From CAXSEF01 sp964236585 (GTDB taxonomy: Bacteria; Pseudomonadota; Alphaproteobacteria; Acetobacterales; Acetobacteraceae): a stretch of DNA of 54,147 nucleotides. A model generated the notes under the pieces. The model worked only from the letters and a program-made list of their open reading frames with translations, did no database searches and had not been told where the DNA came from. Made by a program: the position numbers and the translations under genes. Shown here in pieces: positions 42,041-51,506 of this stretch (positions within the stretch are counted from its first letter, which is position 1; every line of letters begins with the position of its first letter). The stretch covers positions 1-54,147 of the forward strand of contig CAXSFE010000009.1 in NCBI GenBank assembly GCA_964236585.1. The letters run 5' to 3'.

Positions 42041-43423
42041 CTAAGGCACCAGGAGCAGCAGCGAGGCCCCGAACACCACGCTCGACACGAAGAAGCTGAT
42101 GACCGTGAAGCCCATGACGCGGCGCATGCCGATGCCCGCGATCGCCAGCAGCGGCAGGGCCCAGAACGGCTGGATCATGTTGGCGACCGCCTCGCCGTAG
42201 CCCACGCCCTGGGCAGCGGCGGCCTGGCTCACGTGCAGGGCTACGGCGGCGGGCACGATGAACGGGCCCTGCACCGCCCAGTGGCCGCCGCCGCTCGGCA
42301 CGAACAGGCTGATGATGATCGACGAGACGAAGCCCCAGAACGGCAGGGTGTGCGGTGTCGAGATGCGGATGAACACCTCGGCGATGACACCGGCTAGGCC
42401 GGTGGTGGTCATGATGCCCATGATGCCGCCGTAGAGCGGATACTGGAGCAGGAGCGAGCCGGTGACTCGGGCCGCGGCCTGGATGGCGCCAGCGTAGGCG
42501 ACCGGTCGCCAGTGCAGCAGCAGGCCGAGGGTGAGGAAGATCAGGATCAGCGAGTTGATGTCGAGGTGGAAGGTGCCGTGCGCAATCTGCAGGCCGATGT
42601 AGCCGGCCGCTGCCATCACGATGGAAAGGTTGAGGACCCAGGCGCGGTCGAGCAGGCCGGCGAGGCCGGGGACACGCTCCGGCTCGGGGCGGGGCGCGTC
42701 CTCGGCGGCGAGGCGGGCGGAGTCGGCAGGGACGATGTCGCGCTCGGCCGGCTGCATGCGCATGTAGATCAGCGGCATGGCCACGAGCAGCACCAGCACG
42801 GGGATGACGTTGAAGGCGGAGAACAGCGTGGCCGACAGCGGCACGACCTCGCCGGTCAGCTTCTGGGTGATGTTGAGCGCGGAGCCTGGCGTGGCCTCGG
42901 CGAGCGCGATCGAGCTGGACAGGCCGGCGGGGAACATCAGGAAGCCGGTGTAGGCGGCGGCCATCAGCCAGGCGAAGTCGAGGCGCTGACGCTTGGCCAG
43001 CTCACGGGCGAACAGGGCGGAGACGATCAGGCCGAACCCCCAGTTCAGCAAGTTCGCCGACAGGCCGACCAGGGCGGCGAGGCCCACGGCGGCGGCGGGC
43101 GAGCGGGGCAGGGACGCCAGCGACGCCAGCAGGCGCGCCACTGGGCGGGACGAGCTGAGCGCATAGCCGGTGACCAGGATCATCACCATCTGGAAGGCGA
43201 ATGCGAAGATCTGGAAGATGCCGCCGTACCAGGCGTTGAGCACCTCCGGCACGGAGCCGTGCGGGGCGAAGGCGAGGGCGAGGGCCGCCGTGACCAGGCT
43301 CAGCAGGATGGCGAACACGAACGGATCGGGCAGCAGCCGCTCGAACAGGTAGACGAAGGCGGTGGTGACGCGACCGAGGAGGGAGCGGCGCTCGACGTCC
43401 GTCGCGGACAGGGAATCGGGCAT
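42041..43423 (-). CDS. atoE: Short-chain fatty acid transporter, AtoE/TIGR00366 family
   Basis: 460 residues with about eleven membrane helices. Family segments: FERLLPDPFVFAILLSLVTA, WYGGIFQIFAFAFQMVMILV, GLSANLLNWGFGLIVSALFA, QYPLYGGIMGIMTTTGLAGV, and SLFVPSGGGHWAVQGPFIVP. AtoE-type carriers import acetoacetate or short-chain fatty acids. A cytoplasmic loop near 220-240 is acidic (RLAAEDAPRPEPERVPG). ATG 43423 has AAGGA 7 nt upstream; 15 in-frame codons before it were rejected. No ato metabolic genes nearby, so substrate is unproven. Confidence 0.9.
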   Translation of the reverse strand: MPDSLSATDVERRSLLGRVTTAFVYLFERLLPDPFVFAILLSLVTAALALAFAPHGSVPEVLNAWYGGIFQIFAFAFQMVMILVTGYALSSSRPVARLLASLASLPRSPAAAVGLAALVGLSANLLNWGFGLIVSALFARELAKRQRLDFAWLMAAAYTGFLMFPAGLSSSIALAEATPGSALNITQKLTGEVVPLSATLFSAFNVIPVLVLLVAMPLIYMRMQPAERDIVPADSARLAAEDAPRPEPERVPGLAGLLDRAWVLNLSIVMAAAGYIGLQIAHGTFHLDINSLILIFLTLGLLLHWRPVAYAGAIQAAARVTGSLLLQYPLYGGIMGIMTTTGLAGVIAEVFIRISTPHTLPFWGFVSSIIISLFVPSGGGHWAVQGPFIVPAAVALHVSQAAAAQGVGYGEAVANMIQPFWALPLLAIAGIGMRRVMGFTVISFFVSSVVFGASLLLLVP

Positions 43424-43606
43424 GTCGCATCCTTGGCGGTCCTCCCGGCACGGGTCGTGACGGGACATGCCACGATATCGTCGACGTGCGCGGGGGACCA
43501 GTGTCCTCGGCCGGCTGCAAAGAGCTTCGACGCGTTAACGCTCCGGCAATCCGTGCGGGCCACCCTGCCGTCCAGGGGCAGGCCGCCCCGCAAGGAAGGC
43601 AGGGGC

Positions 43607-43891
43607 ATGGACATCACCCATCTCTCGGGCGTGGCACCGGGGACGATGACGGCAACGATCCGCCACGAGGGCGTGCAGCGCCGCGTCGTGGCCGAGGTCG
43701 CACGGTTCGGCGCCCACTGGTCGGCACGGCGCGCCGGCGGCGACTGGTCGGTGCGCTGCGCCACGCCGGAGGCCGCGATCCTGTTCGAGGCTGCGGATCA
43801 CTTCCCGGGAGGCGCCGCCTGGGACGAGGCGCCCGCGCAGATCCAGGCGCCGGTGAGCGCGAGCACGCGCGAGTTCGCCCAGGTCGGCTAG
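43607..43891 (+). CDS. Small hypothetical protein
   Basis: 94 residues, soluble, no signal (starts MDITHLSGVAPGTMTATIRH). It contains two strand-like segments (RRVVAEVARFGAHWSARR, GGDWSVRCATPEAAILFEAA) and a Pro/Ala tail, giving a small beta-rich look. A good Shine-Dalgarno (AAGGAAGGCAGGGG) precedes the ATG, and the divergent AtoE gene lies 183 bp away. No family recognised. Codon use matches neighbours. Confidence 0.6.
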   Translation: MDITHLSGVAPGTMTATIRHEGVQRRVVAEVARFGAHWSARRAGGDWSVRCATPEAAILFEAADHFPGGAAWDEAPAQIQAPVSASTREFAQVG

Positions 43892-43928
43892 CGGCGGGCG
43901 CAGCCGGGCCACGGGCGAGGCGCCGCCG

Positions 43929-44975
43929 CTAGGCCTGGCAGCCCTTGACCCGCGGCGCCGAGGCGAGAAGCGGGCGGAGCACCAGGGCCACCTGGCAGGG
44001 AGACTGGCCGCGCCGTCGCGTCGCATGGGGCTGACGGTTGAGGTTGATGACCAGCATGCCCCCGCCTGCCAGCGCCAGGTGCAGCGTGCCCTGGCGGATG
44101 GCGCGCATGTAGAGCGGCTCCGGGCCGCCGATGCCGGTCACGATGCCGGCGCCCACCTGTGCCACGCGTTCGCGGTAGGCGGCGGCAAGGTCGGGCGTGT
44201 GCGAGTGATACAATCCCACCGCGACGTTCCAGTTTCCGCCCGCCTCCCCCTGAAGCTGGCGCAGGTAGCGTGCCGCATAGTCCGCGTTCGCGGCGGGATC
44301 GAACGCGTCCTCGATCGAGTGGAACGCCTCGGGATGCATCTGCAGGTTCACCTGCATACAGCCGATGTCCATGAATTTTACGCCTCGGGCGAGGCCCTGC
44401 TTCGCCCAGGCGACGGCGGCGGCCTTGCTCTCGAAGAACAGGCCCTGGCCATCGGCGTCGATGGTCCAAGGCCAGGCACGGACATCACCGAGCGAGGAGA
44501 TCGGCCGGCCGCTCTCCGTCTTGGCAATGGCGCCGAGCAGGCCGGAGGGCAGCTCGTGGCGTCCCTCCGCGTCGTGGATCGCGGCAGTGCACTGCGCGGC
44601 CTGCTCGACGTCCCAGGCGGCGGTGCTGGGCCGTGAGACAACAAGGCTTCCCGTGTCGGCAGGCCGGGTCGTGGCGGTACGTGCCGAGAGGGACGGGTGC
44701 TGCAGCCGCGCCGAGGGCGCCGGGCTGTGCGGCCCGATGGGTGCGGGCGAGGCAGCATCCTGCGACGTGCCAGTGCTGGCAGCCGACTGCGCCCCGGTGC
44801 CCGGAAGGGGCGCATCGGCATGCGATACCGCGTCGGGCTCGGCTGCCACTGCAGCCTGGGTGGGGACAAGAACCACGGCGACGGCCAGCATCGTGGCGCC
44901 CAGCCATGCCGGACTCCAAGCGTTCGGCTCGCTCCGGGCATCGGGACCGGAGCGGCGTGGCGTTCTGGGTCGCAT
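43929..44975 (-). CDS. Lytic transglycosylase (SLT domain) with long disordered N-terminus
   Basis: 348 residues. A hydrophobic segment (about 23-44, WLGATMLAVAVVLVPTQAAV) serves as signal or anchor; 46-120 is Ser/Ala/Pro-rich. The C-terminal domain is SLT family 1: GLLGAIAKTESGRP with catalytic Glu154, MDIGCMQVNLQMHPEAF, NADYAARYLRQL, NWNVAVGLYHSHTPDLAAAY. Those motifs are typical of small transglycosylases seen with secretion and conjugation systems and with flagella, although no such genes adjoin. A C-terminal tail (VKGCQA) ends in Cys. Start ATG 44975; upstream codons show no domain. Confidence 0.86.
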   Translation of the reverse strand: MRPRTPRRSGPDARSEPNAWSPAWLGATMLAVAVVLVPTQAAVAAEPDAVSHADAPLPGTGAQSAASTGTSQDAASPAPIGPHSPAPSARLQHPSLSARTATTRPADTGSLVVSRPSTAAWDVEQAAQCTAAIHDAEGRHELPSGLLGAIAKTESGRPISSLGDVRAWPWTIDADGQGLFFESKAAAVAWAKQGLARGVKFMDIGCMQVNLQMHPEAFHSIEDAFDPAANADYAARYLRQLQGEAGGNWNVAVGLYHSHTPDLAAAYRERVAQVGAGIVTGIGGPEPLYMRAIRQGTLHLALAGGGMLVINLNRQPHATRRRGQSPCQVALVLRPLLASAPRVKGCQA

Positions 44976-45155
44976 GACGGCACACCCTACCCAGGACGCG
45001 CCGTGCCGTGCAACGCACCTCGGCGGCAGGGCGGTCGTGCCACAGGCGCAGGTCGTGCTCCCCTTGATCGCGGCAGCGCGGCGATGGCACATGCCGGGAC
45101 GCTCTTGCGGATGGGGGCGTGGTCTTTGCGGCATCGGCGAGCGGAGTTCCTGCGA

Positions 45156-46211
45156 GTGGCGCCTGAGGCTGTCCTGCGTCACCTGCTGTTCTGCGCTGGC
45201 CTGGCGGGACTGTCGGCGGCGGTTGTCGCGGCGATGATCCGGGTCGGCGTGCTGGACCAGCCGGTGGCGCGCTCGTCGCACACGCGTCCGACTCCCAAGG
45301 GCGGCGGCGTCGGGGTGGTCGCGGCGTTCCTTGTCGGCATCGTCGCCCTATACGTGTTCGCCGACTTCGCGCGCATCGCGGACCCCTACTTCCGCGGCGT
45401 GATCGGCGCCTCGCTCGGCATCGCCGTGGTGTCGTATCTCGACGACGTGCGCAGCTGGCCGTTCTCGGTGAAGCTGGGCGCGCAGGCGGTCGCGGCCCTG
45501 GTGGCGGTGGGAAGCGGTCTGGCGCCGCACGAGCTGAGGGTGCCCTGGATCGGGAGCGTTGCGATCGGCTGGCTGGGCATTCCGGCGACCGTGGCGTGGA
45601 TCCTGGTGCTGACCAACGCGATGAACTTCATCGACGGGCTGAACGGGCTGGCGGCGGGGTCGGCGGCGATTGCCTGCCTCTTCCTGGCCGGGATCGCCGC
45701 GGGGCAGGGCGACTGGTTCGTGTATTTCGCAGCCGCCATCCTCGCGGCGGGCGTGCTCGGCTTCCTTCCGTTCAACTATCCGCGAGCCAGGATCTTCATG
45801 GGCGACGTGGGCAGCCAGTTTTGCGGCTTCACCCTTGCCGTGCTGGGCGTCGCCGCGGGGCGGTTCGCGACGGTGGAGCTGTCGCTGCTGCTGATGCCGA
45901 TGCTGCTGGCCGGGGTGCTGTTCGACGTGGCGTTCACGCTGGTGCGACGGCTGCTGGGCGGCCGGCGGATCACGCAGGCGCATCGGGGGCATCTCTACCA
46001 AGTCGCAAACCGATGCGGCATGAACGCGGCCGCAGTCACGCTGGTGTACTGGGTGTTCGTGGTCTGGGGGGGGTTGAGCTGCGTGGGTTTCGTGCAGGCT
46101 CCCTCGGGAAAGCGTCTGTGGTGGGCGATGCTCGTGGTGCCGCCGCAGCTCGCGTGGCTTGGCGCGGTGTGCGTGCGGGCGCGGCGCGTCGGGCTGCGGG
46201 ACTGGGGCTAA
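45156..46211 (+). CDS. Undecaprenyl-phosphate glycosyl-1-phosphate transferase (WecA/TagO/MraY family)
   Basis: 351 residues with about ten membrane helices. Family motifs: LDQPVARSSHTRPTPKGGGV (substrate-binding), VSYLDDVRSWPFSVKLGAQ (DDxxS), TNAMNFIDGLNGLAAG, FNYPRARIFMGDVGSQFCGF (catalytic Asp), and QAHRGHLYQVANRCGM. It starts polysaccharide synthesis by loading a sugar phosphate (GlcNAc or similar) on undecaprenyl phosphate. I prefer GTG 45156 with GGAG 9 nt upstream, which starts the protein right before helix 1; ATG 45084 is an alternative adding 24 residues. MraY itself sits in the dcw cluster, so a WecA-type role is likelier. Confidence 0.9.
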   Translation: MAPEAVLRHLLFCAGLAGLSAAVVAAMIRVGVLDQPVARSSHTRPTPKGGGVGVVAAFLVGIVALYVFADFARIADPYFRGVIGASLGIAVVSYLDDVRSWPFSVKLGAQAVAALVAVGSGLAPHELRVPWIGSVAIGWLGIPATVAWILVLTNAMNFIDGLNGLAAGSAAIACLFLAGIAAGQGDWFVYFAAAILAAGVLGFLPFNYPRARIFMGDVGSQFCGFTLAVLGVAAGRFATVELSLLLMPMLLAGVLFDVAFTLVRRLLGGRRITQAHRGHLYQVANRCGMNAAAVTLVYWVFVVWGGLSCVGFVQAPSGKRLWWAMLVVPPQLAWLGAVCVRARRVGLRDWG

Positions 46212-46318
46212 GGCGCGGCGGGCGTCGCAGGGCAGGCGGAGGACCGAACCGGGAGTCCTGCTCCATCGCGGGGCCGAATAGCCTTTCAAATGCTGCAGCG
46301 CGGTGTCACACCGGGAGC

Positions 46319-46972
46319 ATGCAACGCCGTGTACTTCTGACGCTGATTGGTGTTTGGTTGGCCGGGATACCTGGGACAGGGCTGGCGCAGGTGCAGCCGG
46401 CGGTTCTCACGGCGCAGGACGATGCCGACCTCGCGCGCATTCAGCAGTACATGAATGGGGTCCGCACCATGAAGGCGCGATTCCTGCAGACCGCTTCGGA
46501 CGGGCGGGTGTCCAACGGCGTTGCATGGCTGCAACGTCCAGGCCGCATGCGGTTCCAGTATGACCCGCCGAGCCCGCTGCTGCTGGTGGCAGGGCATGGT
46601 CTTGTCGTGTTCCACGATGCACAGCTCGACCAGACCAGCAACATTCCCGAGGGGCAGACACCGCTCGGACTGCTGCTCGATGCAGACATACGGTTCTCCG
46701 GCCCGGTGACCGTGACAGGGTTGCAGCGTGGATCGGGCCAGATCCAGGTGAGCGTGGTGCGCACCGCAACGCCGCAGGAAGGCACCCTGACCCTGGTGTT
46801 CTCGACCCCGCCCCTGGCCCTGCACTCCTGGGTCGTGCTCGACGCACAGGGCAGGACGACGACGGTGACGCTGTTCGACCAGCAGTTCGGAGGCACCTTC
46901 GACCAAGCCCTGTTCAGCTACGTCGACAAGGGCTTCTTCGGCAATGACCCTACCACGCTGCCGTCGCGCTGA
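46319..46972 (+). CDS. lolA: LolA-family outer-membrane lipoprotein carrier protein
   Basis: 217 residues. Signal peptide (MQRRVLLTLIGVWLAG, cleavage near GLAQ). LolA landmarks: LARIQQYMNGVRTMKARFLQ, GVAWLQRPGRMRFQYDPPSP, LLLVAGHGLVVFHDAQLDQT, and SWVVLDAQGRTTTVTLFDQQ. LolA ferries lipoproteins from LolCDE to LolB across the periplasm. The usual partner ftsK is not adjacent. ATG 46319 has GGGAG very close, so the start is less certain than the call. Confidence 0.9.
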   Translation: MQRRVLLTLIGVWLAGIPGTGLAQVQPAVLTAQDDADLARIQQYMNGVRTMKARFLQTASDGRVSNGVAWLQRPGRMRFQYDPPSPLLLVAGHGLVVFHDAQLDQTSNIPEGQTPLGLLLDADIRFSGPVTVTGLQRGSGQIQVSVVRTATPQEGTLTLVFSTPPLALHSWVVLDAQGRTTTVTLFDQQFGGTFDQALFSYVDKGFFGNDPTTLPSR

Positions 46973-47127
46973 TGGCGGAAGTGGGCAGGATGCATCTTAC
47001 TGGAGGTGGCGCGCGGGGCACGGGAGAATTACACTTTCCTGAATGTCTGGTGGGCAGGATGGGGGTGGCGGTCGGTGCGATGCAGTGAGGGCTGTGGCGT
47101 ACCCGGAGCCTTGATGGAGGTAGCGTG

Positions 47128-47895
47128 ATGAAGCCACTGATCGGTGTTTCCTGCTGCTCCAAGGAGTTCGGTCCCTACGGCGCAGCAAACCACGCCGCCT
47201 CGGACACCTATATTCGTGCCGTCGACGACGTGGTCGGCGGCGTGGCGGTGCTGGTGCCGGCCAACGGTGCGGCGGCCGATATCGCGACGTTGCTGGACAG
47301 GCTTGACGGCATCATCCTGACCGGCAGCCGCTCCAACGTGGCACCGGACCATTACGACGGCCCCCCGCATGCCAAGGGGACACCCGAGGACGCGGGTCGC
47401 GACGAGGTGACGCTGCCGCTGATCCGCAAGGCGGTGGCACGTGGCATCCCGTTGCTGGCGATCTGCCGCGGGTTCCAAGAACTGAACGTGGCATTCGGCG
47501 GAAGTCTGCACCAGCGGCTGCAGGACCTGCCTGGTCGGCTCGACCACTCGACGCCGGATCAGCCCAGCGCCTGGGTCAGGCACGGCAAGGCACATGTGGT
47601 GGATCTGGTCGCTGGTGGCTGGCTGCATGGTCTGGCGGGCTGCGGGCGGATTGTGGTGAACTCGCTGCACAACCAGGGTGTGGACCGTCTGGCGGAGCAG
47701 CTTGCGGTCGAGGCGACGGCGCCGGATGGCACGATCGAGGCTGTTCGAGTGCGCGGGCAGGGGTTTGCCGCCGGAGTCCAATGGCATCCCGAGTATGATC
47801 TCGACACCGATCCGGTGTCGCGGCGGATCTTCGCAAGCTTCGGCGAGGCGGTCCGCAATCGTCTGTATCCTGGATTTGCCGCTGCGGCCGACTAG
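47128..47895 (+). CDS. Peptidase C26 / gamma-glutamyl-GABA hydrolase-like (PuuD family)
   Basis: 255 residues, class I glutamine-amidotransferase fold. Start MKPLIGVSCC; the elbow PLLAICRGFQELNVAFGGSL carries nucleophile Cys113; GIILTGSRSNVAPDHYDG and RDEVTLPLIRKAV are typical of PuuD; VVNSLHNQGVDRL and VQWHPEYD give the His and Glu of the triad. PuuD releases GABA from gamma-glutamyl-GABA in putrescine breakdown; other puu genes are absent, so another gamma-glutamyl substrate is possible. GGAGG lies 7 nt before ATG 47128; the GTG one codon earlier is too close. Confidence 0.92.
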   Translation: MKPLIGVSCCSKEFGPYGAANHAASDTYIRAVDDVVGGVAVLVPANGAAADIATLLDRLDGIILTGSRSNVAPDHYDGPPHAKGTPEDAGRDEVTLPLIRKAVARGIPLLAICRGFQELNVAFGGSLHQRLQDLPGRLDHSTPDQPSAWVRHGKAHVVDLVAGGWLHGLAGCGRIVVNSLHNQGVDRLAEQLAVEATAPDGTIEAVRVRGQGFAAGVQWHPEYDLDTDPVSRRIFASFGEAVRNRLYPGFAAAAD

Positions 47896-48033
47896 GCGGG
47901 TTCGGGGGAAGTCCGGTTCTGCGTCCAGCCAGGTTCCGGCGGGCTTGCCTGCTCCGGGTCGTGCGGCATCTTGCTGGCAAATGCGGGTGCCTCTAGCGTC
48001 TGCGTGGCTGACAAGCAGCTGGGGAAAATCCAA

Positions 48034-48570
48034 GTGAAGAGACGAGCAATGATGGGTGTGGCGTTTGCCGCACTCGCAACCATCGGTGTGTCCACGGCTC
48101 GCGCGGCCGAGCAGCTGCACGAGGCGCAAAGCGTCGAGATTGCAGCCACGCCGGCCAAGGTGTGGGGCATCATCGAGAATTTCGGCGACCTCACCTGGGT
48201 GCCGCCGGTGAAGTCGTCGACCGCAACAGAGGGCAACACCGTTGGCTCGGTGCGCACGCTCGATCTGGGCGGGCCGAAGCTGATGGAGCAGCTGGTCAGC
48301 TACGATCCTGCCAAATACAGCTACACCTATAAGATCACCGATGACGCGGCGAACAAGAAGACGCTTCCGGTCAGTGGATACCGCTCCGTGATCACCGTCA
48401 TGCCCGGCAGCGGCAGCGGCACCAAGGTGACGTGGACTGGCAGCTTTGAGCGCGCCGACACCGGTGCCAGCCCGGCTTCCGGCATGGACGATGCTTCGGC
48501 GAAGAAGGGCGTCGCCGGAGTGTACAAAGTGGGCCTCGACAACCTGAAGAAGAAGGCCGAGGGCGGCTAG
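48034..48570 (+). CDS. Secreted SRPBCC/polyketide-cyclase-like protein
   Basis: 178 residues starting with GTG at 48034 (GGGGA 8 nt upstream). Signal peptide VKRRAMMGVAFAALATIGVS cleaves after ARA. The mature part is a START-like hydrophobic-cavity fold: AQSVEIAATPAKVWGIIENF, GDLTWVPPVKSSTATEGNTV, VRTLDLGGPKLMEQLVSYD, GYRSVITVMPGSGSGTKVTW. Members bind small hydrophobic ligands. A periplasmic copy with a Lys-rich end (KKKAEGG) is recurrent in alphaproteobacteria. Ligand unknown. Confidence 0.83.
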   Translation: MKRRAMMGVAFAALATIGVSTARAAEQLHEAQSVEIAATPAKVWGIIENFGDLTWVPPVKSSTATEGNTVGSVRTLDLGGPKLMEQLVSYDPAKYSYTYKITDDAANKKTLPVSGYRSVITVMPGSGSGTKVTWTGSFERADTGASPASGMDDASAKKGVAGVYKVGLDNLKKKAEGG

Positions 48571-48659
48571 GCTTCCGGACCGGCCCTGCGCGAGTTTGCA
48601 GGGCCGGCCATCCTGGTCATGCCGCTATTCCGGTGACACAGGCTGCAGCGGCGCGGGTT

Positions 48660-49490
48660 CTAGATCGAGAAATCGACCGCGGGCAGGCTCTGGTCCATGG
48701 TCAGGCCGGGCATCGAGCCCTGGCGGGCCACTCCAACGGGTCGTGCTGGAACACCTACCACGGTGGTGTAGGGGGCGACGTCGGCAAGGACGATGCTGCC
48801 TGCGCCGACCTTGGCGCCTTCGCCAATCTCGATGTTGCCGAGGATCTTCGCGCCGGCCCCGATCAGGACGCCGCGACGGACCTTGGGGTGCCGATCGCCG
48901 CAATCCTTGCCGGTGCCGCCAAGAGTCACCTCCTGCAGCATCGAGACGTCGTCCTCCACCACGGCGGTCTCACCAATCACGATACCGGTCGCGTGGTCGA
49001 GCAGGATGCCGCGTCCCAGCCTTGCCGCGGGGTGGATGTCGACGCCGAACACCTCGGAAATCCTGCTCTGCAGGAGGTGCGCCAGATGCTCGCGGCGTTG
49101 CCGCCAGAGCCAGCCGCCGATGCGGCAGGCCTGCAGAGCCTGGAAGCCCTTGAAGAACAGGAACGGCGTGATGTGGTCGGGGCACGCCGCGTCGCGGTCG
49201 AGGATCGCGGTCAGGTCGGCGGCCACCACCGACAGGATGTCGTGCTCGGCTGCGAACGCCTCCTCGGCGAGGCCGACGATCTCCTCGCGCGAGAAGTCGT
49301 CGTCGCCCAGCTTCTGCGCCAACCTGTGTCCCAGCGCGTCGGCGAACGAGTCGTGGCGAAGGAGGGTGCGCTCGATGGCACGCGCCATCGGCGGATCGCG
49401 CCGGACCGCGGACTCGGCCTCTCGCCGCATCATGGTCCACAGCCGGCCGGTGGGCAGGGTCAAGGGTGGGCTGGCCTGGAGCTGGCTCAT
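48660..49490 (-). CDS. cysE: Serine O-acetyltransferase CysE
   Basis: 276 residues. N-terminal helical domain (MMRREAESAVRRDPPMARAI, LRHDSFADALGHRLAQKL) and C-terminal left-handed hexapeptide helix with DIHPAARLGRGILLDHATG, VIGETAVVEDDVSMLQEV, TLGGTGKDCGDRHPKVRRGV and GAGAKILGNIEIGEGAKVGAG. It acetylates serine for cysteine synthesis. The C-terminal tail ends VDFSI, with the terminal Ile by which CysE docks in cysteine synthase. ATG 49490 has AGGA 9 nt upstream; a GTG 11 codons earlier is the alternative. No cysK is adjacent. Confidence 0.95.
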   Translation of the reverse strand: MSQLQASPPLTLPTGRLWTMMRREAESAVRRDPPMARAIERTLLRHDSFADALGHRLAQKLGDDDFSREEIVGLAEEAFAAEHDILSVVAADLTAILDRDAACPDHITPFLFFKGFQALQACRIGGWLWRQRREHLAHLLQSRISEVFGVDIHPAARLGRGILLDHATGIVIGETAVVEDDVSMLQEVTLGGTGKDCGDRHPKVRRGVLIGAGAKILGNIEIGEGAKVGAGSIVLADVAPYTTVVGVPARPVGVARQGSMPGLTMDQSLPAVDFSI

Positions 49491-49612
49491 CGCGTCGGTC
49501 CTGTCTGCATCCACATGCGGCACAAAACCAGGGTGGTTGTCCGTCCTGGCCGGCGCTGGCGCGGCTGGACCAGCGCGCCTATGTGGGACAGGACATGTTG
49601 GAGATCAACTGA

Positions 49613-50416
49613 ATGCGCGTTTCCGCCTCCATTCTCGTCCTGCTGGCGTCCTGCTCGTCAGGCGCACTTGCCGCAGTTCCGCTTGCGGCGCACCACGCCG
49701 TCTATGGCCTGACCTATGACAGCGAACAGCCGGCGGATGCAGAAGGCGGCAACATTGTCGGCGCGCATGGCACCATGACCTACGACATCGACGACGCCTG
49801 CACGGGATGGGCGACCAACCAGCGTCTGCAGATCACGCTCACGAACCGCGATGGCCAGGACATCCGGATGGTGTCCGACTACGCCACTTTCGAGGCGAAG
49901 GACGGGCTGCACATGGAGTTCCACATGAAGCAGACCACCGACACCGCGGTGACGCAGAAGCTGGACGGGTCGGCGAGCCTGGAGCAGGCAGGAGGCGGCT
50001 CGGTCAGCTACGTGACGCCGACCGCGAAGACCATGGCGCTGCCGGCCGGTACGCTGTTCCCGATGGCACACACCTCGGCGATCCTGGCGGCGGCGGCGGC
50101 GGGGAAGAAGTTCCTGACCCTGCCGCTGTTCGACGGCACCGGCGCGGATGGGGCGCAGGACACCTTCGTCACGGTCCTGGACTGGGGTGCGAAGGAAAAG
50201 GTGGAATGGCCGGAGCTGGCGGCTCTGCCATCTGGGCGTGTGCACATCTCGTTCTTTGACCGGGACAAGCCTGGCAGCGGCCAGACCCCGGACTACGAGA
50301 TTGGAATGCGCTACTTTGCCAACGGGGTGGCGGACGACCTCCGTATGAACTTCGGCGAGTTTGTCATGACGGGAACGCTGAAGACGTTCCAGCCGGCGCC
50401 TCCACCCCACTGTTGA
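49613..50416 (+). CDS. eipB: Cell-envelope integrity protein EipB (DUF1849)
   Basis: 267 residues. Signal peptide (RVSASILVLLASCSSGALAA). The mature protein matches the EipB beta-spiral fold: HHAVYGLTYDSEQPADAEGG, GTMTYDIDDACTGWATNQRL, TNRDGQDIRMVSDYATFEAK, LPAGTLFPMAHTSAIL, and KTFQPAPPPHC. Cys63 and the terminal Cys267 correspond to the disulfide seen in the Brucella protein. Strains lacking it become sensitive to envelope stress in Brucella. Function is periplasmic and partly unresolved. DUF1849 is largely confined to alphaproteobacteria, which supports that assignment for the window. Confidence 0.9.
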   Translation: MRVSASILVLLASCSSGALAAVPLAAHHAVYGLTYDSEQPADAEGGNIVGAHGTMTYDIDDACTGWATNQRLQITLTNRDGQDIRMVSDYATFEAKDGLHMEFHMKQTTDTAVTQKLDGSASLEQAGGGSVSYVTPTAKTMALPAGTLFPMAHTSAILAAAAAGKKFLTLPLFDGTGADGAQDTFVTVLDWGAKEKVEWPELAALPSGRVHISFFDRDKPGSGQTPDYEIGMRYFANGVADDLRMNFGEFVMTGTLKTFQPAPPPHC

Positions 50417-50454
50417 GCGGAGCACGCCAAAGTGATGTCGCCGGGAACGTTTTC

Positions 50455-51390
50455 CTACGCGGCGGCCATGGCGAGATCCGTTCGCTGGAGGTCCGTGGCG
50501 CCACCGGCTGCGGGCTCGTGAACCGGGGATGCCGGAAACGCCACCACGGTATCGACCAGGTCGCAACGCCGATAGAGTGCAGTAGTACCCTCGTTGCAGA
50601 GGCGAAGCTGGAAGGAAAGGGTCGCGGCCAGATGATCTGGTACCTGGCTGGTGTGCAGGGCGCGCAAAGCGACGGTGCGAGCCGCAACGAACTCCCCGGT
50701 ACGCCGCAACAGGTCGGTCAGCGTGCAGGCCAGCTCGAAGCGCATTTGCGCTGAAGTGTCAGTCACGATGTGGCTGGCCGCGGACCAGCGTACCTGACGG
50801 AAGGCGGACTCGCCAAGCCGCCAGCGACGCAGGGCGCGGCGCAGACCGGACAGCGTGCCGCGGCTGCTGGCAGGCCCGAACTCCGCCTCGAACACGCGGG
50901 CAAGATGGCCGATTGCCTTGCGACGGGCCGCATGGGCTTGCTCCAAGTCAGGCTGGCTGTCGATCTCGGTCGACCCCAGGCGATGCAGGCGCGTCTGCTC
51001 CAGTTCTGCCGCGGCATTGACCCAGGCGAGCCCGGCACGCTCGGGAGACAGAGCGCTCTCGAAGGTGATGGCGTAGGCGAGCCAGCGGGTGGCGGCCTCG
51101 TCGCCGACGTCGGTGGCATCGCGGCACTGGAGAGCCTGGCGGTATGGCGCAGCTGCAGCGGCAGCGCGAAGCCCGAGTGGTGTCATTCCAGACGGTGCCA
51201 CATCCAGGCTGGGCGCGGCATGGCCGCACTCCGGGCAGAGCTGCATGCCGCGGTTCAGCCGACCGGCGACGATGGACCCATCAAGCGGGGCGCTGCCGTC
51301 TTCGAACGCGGCGGCATCGGCGTAGATTGGCTGGGCGCTCTCAGCGCCGCAGCAGCAGCAGGTCTTCCTGACCGAGAGCAGCACGTCCAT
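50455..51390 (-). CDS. Zinc-ribbon protein, DUF2225-like
   Basis: 311 residues. The N-terminus begins MDVLLSVRKTCCCCGAES and a second knuckle LCPECGHAAP at 51-60, so Cys11, 14, 52 and 55 probably form a zinc ribbon; four consecutive cysteines are notable. The rest is helical (RWLAYAITFESALSPERAGL, AWVNAAAELEQTRLHRLGS, ACTLTDLLRRTGEFVAARTV), resembling the TPR-like part of DUF2225 proteins. The start is between ATG 51390, with GGAA 8 nt upstream, and ATG 51426, without one. Function unknown; convergent with eipB. Confidence 0.7.
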   Translation of the reverse strand: MDVLLSVRKTCCCCGAESAQPIYADAAAFEDGSAPLDGSIVAGRLNRGMQLCPECGHAAPSLDVAPSGMTPLGLRAAAAAAPYRQALQCRDATDVGDEAATRWLAYAITFESALSPERAGLAWVNAAAELEQTRLHRLGSTEIDSQPDLEQAHAARRKAIGHLARVFEAEFGPASSRGTLSGLRRALRRWRLGESAFRQVRWSAASHIVTDTSAQMRFELACTLTDLLRRTGEFVAARTVALRALHTSQVPDHLAATLSFQLRLCNEGTTALYRRCDLVDTVVAFPASPVHEPAAGGATDLQRTDLAMAAA

Positions 51391-51506
51391 GACCGCGTTC
51401 CGTTGTCTTCGTTGATGAAGCGACATTGGCGGGCAACCATGGCCAGAGTGTGACGTGTCCTGGCCGACACCATGACAAATGCGCTACCGGGCTCCGGGTT
51501 CCGGGA